A stretch of DNA of 18,134 nucleotides from positions 1 to 18,134 of the forward strand of contig CAZYTX010000066.1 in NCBI GenBank assembly GCA_964650485.1, written 5' to 3'. The notes beneath the pieces were generated by a model that saw only the letters and a list, made by a program, of their open reading frames with translations, was not told the origin of the DNA and did not search any database. Source of the DNA: CAZYTX01 sp964650485. GTDB taxonomy: Bacteria; RBG-13-61-14; DATKZS01. The translations under genes were made by a program, and so were the position numbers. Below are positions 16,181 through 18,134 of this stretch, piece after piece (within the stretch, counting starts at the first letter, position 1; the number at the start of each line of letters is the position of its first letter).

Positions 16181-16816
16181 ATGAAAACAATAGTCGCTGG
16201 ACTGCCGCGGTGCGGCACCACCTATATGTACAGGTCACTGGCCGGCTTGGAGCAGGGAGATAATACCCCCGACAAGGAGAGAAGTTTTATCCGCTCACTA
16301 GACAAGGCCATGAAAAAAGACTGCAAATTGCAAGGGTATAACCAGATAATAAAGACACATTCTCATGCTCCTTCCAGCCTGCCGGAGGACTGCAAAGTCA
16401 TATTCATGTTCGGTGATGTGGAAAAAGCAGTAATCTCTTTTCGTCAAAATAGATGGGATCCCTATTCAATTAGAAATCAAAGTTGTCGTAAACCCATGAA
16501 ACTAATGAATATTTACAAAAGGGACGAATTGAAATTAGAAAAACATCTCGATTCCTGGACAAAGAGTAATGGATATCCCGTATTGCTACTCAGATATGAG
16601 AAAGTTTTCGATAATGTAGATATAATTTCAAGCTTTATCGGTCGAGAAGTCCATCTTTTGCCCTGGGTCGAGCGAGGAACGAAGCTAGACCTTATGGCGA
16701 ACGAAAAAGATTTGTTGAATATTAGGAAAACATACGGCAGATTGATAAAAAGAGTAAATGAAATGCCTGATTACTTAATTATAGATTCCGGGAAAAAGAA
16801 ATGCAATGGCGCTTAA
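16181..16816 (+). CDS. Small divergent sulfotransferase-like P-loop protein
   Basis: This 211-residue protein begins almost at once with a phosphosulfate-type loop, GLPRCGTTY (7-15). IIKTHSHAP (56-64) recalls the KTH motif of cytosolic sulfotransferases, and LLLRYEKVFD (135-144) occupies the position of the YEDL motif. The segment expected to bind the 3'-phosphate, VIFMFGDVEKAVISF (73-87), keeps the serine but has glycine where an arginine normally follows the strand, so PAPS binding may be altered. It is shorter than the 270-320 residues of its neighbours. A good ribosome binding site (GAGGAAG, 16170-16176) precedes the ATG. Composition is mosaic: GC-rich in the first 75 bases, then clearly AT-rich. 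A sulfotransferase is the best guess; a related P-loop kinase is possible. Confidence 0.65.
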   Translation: MKTIVAGLPRCGTTYMYRSLAGLEQGDNTPDKERSFIRSLDKAMKKDCKLQGYNQIIKTHSHAPSSLPEDCKVIFMFGDVEKAVISFRQNRWDPYSIRNQSCRKPMKLMNIYKRDELKLEKHLDSWTKSNGYPVLLLRYEKVFDNVDIISSFIGREVHLLPWVERGTKLDLMANEKDLLNIRKTYGRLIKRVNEMPDYLIIDSGKKKCNGA

Positions 16817-16859
16817 TGCTCCGGGTAGCTTTAGGGGCGGTCTGTCAATAGTATAGCTG

Positions 16860-16889
16860 TTGCATTATTTTTACATGCGTCTATATAAT
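16860..16889 (+). promoter_or_regulatory. Candidate sigma70 promoter before the glycosyltransferase
   Basis: TTGCAT (16860-16865) and a perfect TATAAT (16884-16889) are 18 bp apart, about 29 bp before the putative start at 16918. The surrounding DNA is AT-rich, so chance matches are more likely here than at 5557 or 7035. Confidence 0.4.
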
Positions 16890-16917
16890 GAAAGATAAGT
16901 TATAAAGTTAATAGTTA

Positions 16918-18066
16918 TTGAACAGCAAGCTTAATATATTGTTTATTGCCTTTGATTACAAGCCCAACCTGGGCGGGGTGGCGGAGTACACACACGAGCT
17001 CGCCAGGCATCTGTTCATCTCGGGTCATAAAGTAAAGGTGATAGCAAAAAAGATAAATGGATGGGAAGAATTTGACAGGCAAGTTGACTTTGAAATAATC
17101 CGCGCCGACTGCGAGCCAAGTAAGAAATTGTATACCCGCTTCAGGTTTTTTAATCATATATACAGTTTGATAAAGAACGATGGATATAGCGTTGCAATAG
17201 TAAATTATCCCAACCCGTTCGGGATGTACTCATCCATTGCTTTACGCCTGAAGAGGATTCCAGTTATACTATTCACTTATGGAAACGAGGTGCTATTAAA
17301 TGGATCTAGCCCCCGCTCCGTCCGCAAGGATAAGTTTATTTACTCGATGGTTAAAAGGTTTCTAACCATAAGCAGTTTTACACGGGAAGTTTTGCTTAAA
17401 GAGCGTTATATACCCGCGGAGAAAATAGGCATAGTGAGTCCCGGGATAAACACAGAGATATTTATTGAAGAAAAAGTAGTCAATGACACAGGGGATAATG
17501 AGAAGATAGTCCTCACGGTTACCCGCCTGGTGGAGCGCAAGGGCATTGACACGGTACTGAAGGCCTTTCCAGCAGTGCTTGAGAGGGTGCCGGAGGCGGA
17601 GTACGTGGTAATCGGAGACGGCCCTGATAAAGACCGGCTGCAGGAGATCACCCGGACTCTCGGTCTGCAAGGAAAAGTGAGGTTCCTGGGGCAGGTGTCT
17701 GAAAAAGAAAAGTTTGAGTGGTATGACCGTTGCAGCCTGTTTATCATGCCTTCAAGAAGAACGCAAAAAGAGGTGGAGGGTTTCGGGATCGTGTTCCTGG
17801 AAGCGAACGCAAGAAAAAAGCCGGTAATAGGGGGCAACAGCGGCGGTCAGCCGGACGCTGTCTCTCACGGAGAGAGCGGCTATCTCGTGGACCCTCTTGA
17901 CGAAGTGGAAATATCGGAAAGGATAGTTGAGCTCCTGGAAGACGAGGAACTGGCCGCCGAAATGGGCGAGAAAGGCTGGCAAAGGGCCAGGGACAAGTTC
18001 CTGTGGAGCGATCTTGCAAAGCTCCTGGAAAAGGAATTGTACAAGGTGGTGCCTGATGGAAGATAA
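16918..18066 (+). CDS. Family 4 (GT-B) glycosyltransferase
   Basis: This 382-residue cytoplasmic or membrane-associated enzyme should add a sugar from a nucleotide donor to the lipid-linked repeat unit. The N-terminal domain has the acceptor-side loop NLGGVAEYTHELA (17-29). The C-terminal donor domain has RLVERKG (203-209), VIGDGPDKDRL (231-241) and EGFGIVFLE, in which E287 and E295 form the EX7E motif. NSGGQPDAV (307-315) follows. The donor sugar is not predictable; GDP-mannose-type donors are common in the family. Start TTG 16918 is the only sensible codon before the first beta strand, but no ribosome binding site is visible, so it is uncertain. The N-terminal half is AT-rich and the C-terminal half GC-rich, changing near residue 190. 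The gene overlaps the next by 11 bases. Confidence 0.88.
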   Translation: MNSKLNILFIAFDYKPNLGGVAEYTHELARHLFISGHKVKVIAKKINGWEEFDRQVDFEIIRADCEPSKKLYTRFRFFNHIYSLIKNDGYSVAIVNYPNPFGMYSSIALRLKRIPVILFTYGNEVLLNGSSPRSVRKDKFIYSMVKRFLTISSFTREVLLKERYIPAEKIGIVSPGINTEIFIEEKVVNDTGDNEKIVLTVTRLVERKGIDTVLKAFPAVLERVPEAEYVVIGDGPDKDRLQEITRTLGLQGKVRFLGQVSEKEKFEWYDRCSLFIMPSRRTQKEVEGFGIVFLEANARKKPVIGGNSGGQPDAVSHGESGYLVDPLDEVEISERIVELLEDEELAAEMGEKGWQRARDKFLWSDLAKLLEKELYKVVPDGR

Positions 18067-18134
18067 ACCGCTGGTCAGCATAATAATCCCCTGCTACAAC
18101 TCCGAGGAGTTCATCGGGGAAGCCATAGAGAGCG
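18056..18134 (+). CDS. Family 2 glycosyltransferase, N-terminus only (cut by window end)
   Basis: From the ATG at 18056 the frame is open to the end of the window (26 codons). It reads MEDKPLVSIIIPCYNSEEF and continues, which is the standard first beta strand and loop of GT-A family 2 glycosyltransferases (VSIIIPxYN). It overlaps the preceding gene by 11 bases, indicating translational coupling. The remainder, including the DxD motif, lies outside the window. Confidence 0.8.
   Translation, partial: MEDKPLVSIIIPCYNSEEFIGEAIES

Noticed and set aside
16834..16848. Fragment of the 96-bp repeat near 16840
   Set aside because: GGGGCGGTCTGTCAA resembles bases 13-27 of the unit only over about 15 bases with mismatches, too short to call.

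Overview
This window is one stretch of a bacterial cell-surface polysaccharide (exopolysaccharide, capsule or O-antigen) locus, with every recognisable gene on the + strand. The parts are those of a Wzx/Wzy-type system in a Gram-negative bacterium: a Wzz/BY-kinase chain-length regulator, a Wzy/ligase-type membrane protein, a WecA-like sugar-phosphate transferase, a Wzx flippase, a NusG/RfaH-like antiterminator and GDP-mannose 4,6-dehydratase. GC-rich coding DNA with frequent AGG/AGA arginine codons and the general gene style suggest a deltaproteobacterial (Desulfobacterota-like) source. That placement is a weak inference, because no rRNA or marker gene is present.

Layout. Bases 1-511 hold no credible gene but carry two full copies and one partial copy of a 96-bp tandem repeat rich in inverted repeats. 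Bases 512-5519 encode the Wzz/BY-kinase and a Wzy-TPR fusion. A strong extended -10 promoter at about 5557 precedes a nucleotidyltransferase-fold gene (5669-6940). A second promoter of the same design at about 7035 precedes the NusG-like gene (7130-7705), which probably starts the long operon that follows: WecA-like transferase, two sulfotransferases, gmd, flippase and two more sulfotransferases (to 15733). From 15734 to about 17480 the DNA becomes clearly AT-rich. This part contains a truncated sulfotransferase remnant, a small divergent sulfotransferase and the first half of a family 4 glycosyltransferase. The second half of that glycosyltransferase returns to GC-rich DNA and overlaps a family 2 glycosyltransferase cut by the window end.

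How they may work together. The WecA-like enzyme would load the first sugar phosphate on undecaprenyl phosphate and glycosyltransferases would extend it. Gmd starts a GDP-deoxysugar branch (fucose, rhamnose, perosamine or similar). Wzx flips the unit, the Wzy-like protein polymerises or ligates it, and the BY-kinase sets chain length. The unusual feature is the density of sulfotransferases: four full-length genes, one short divergent gene and one C-terminal remnant, from at least three sequence types. This points to a heavily or variably sulfated glycan. No PAPS-synthesis genes lie in the window. Other features worth attention are a roughly 100-residue insertion inside the BY-kinase domain, a composition break at the interdomain linker of the glycosyltransferase, and the structured 96-bp repeats.
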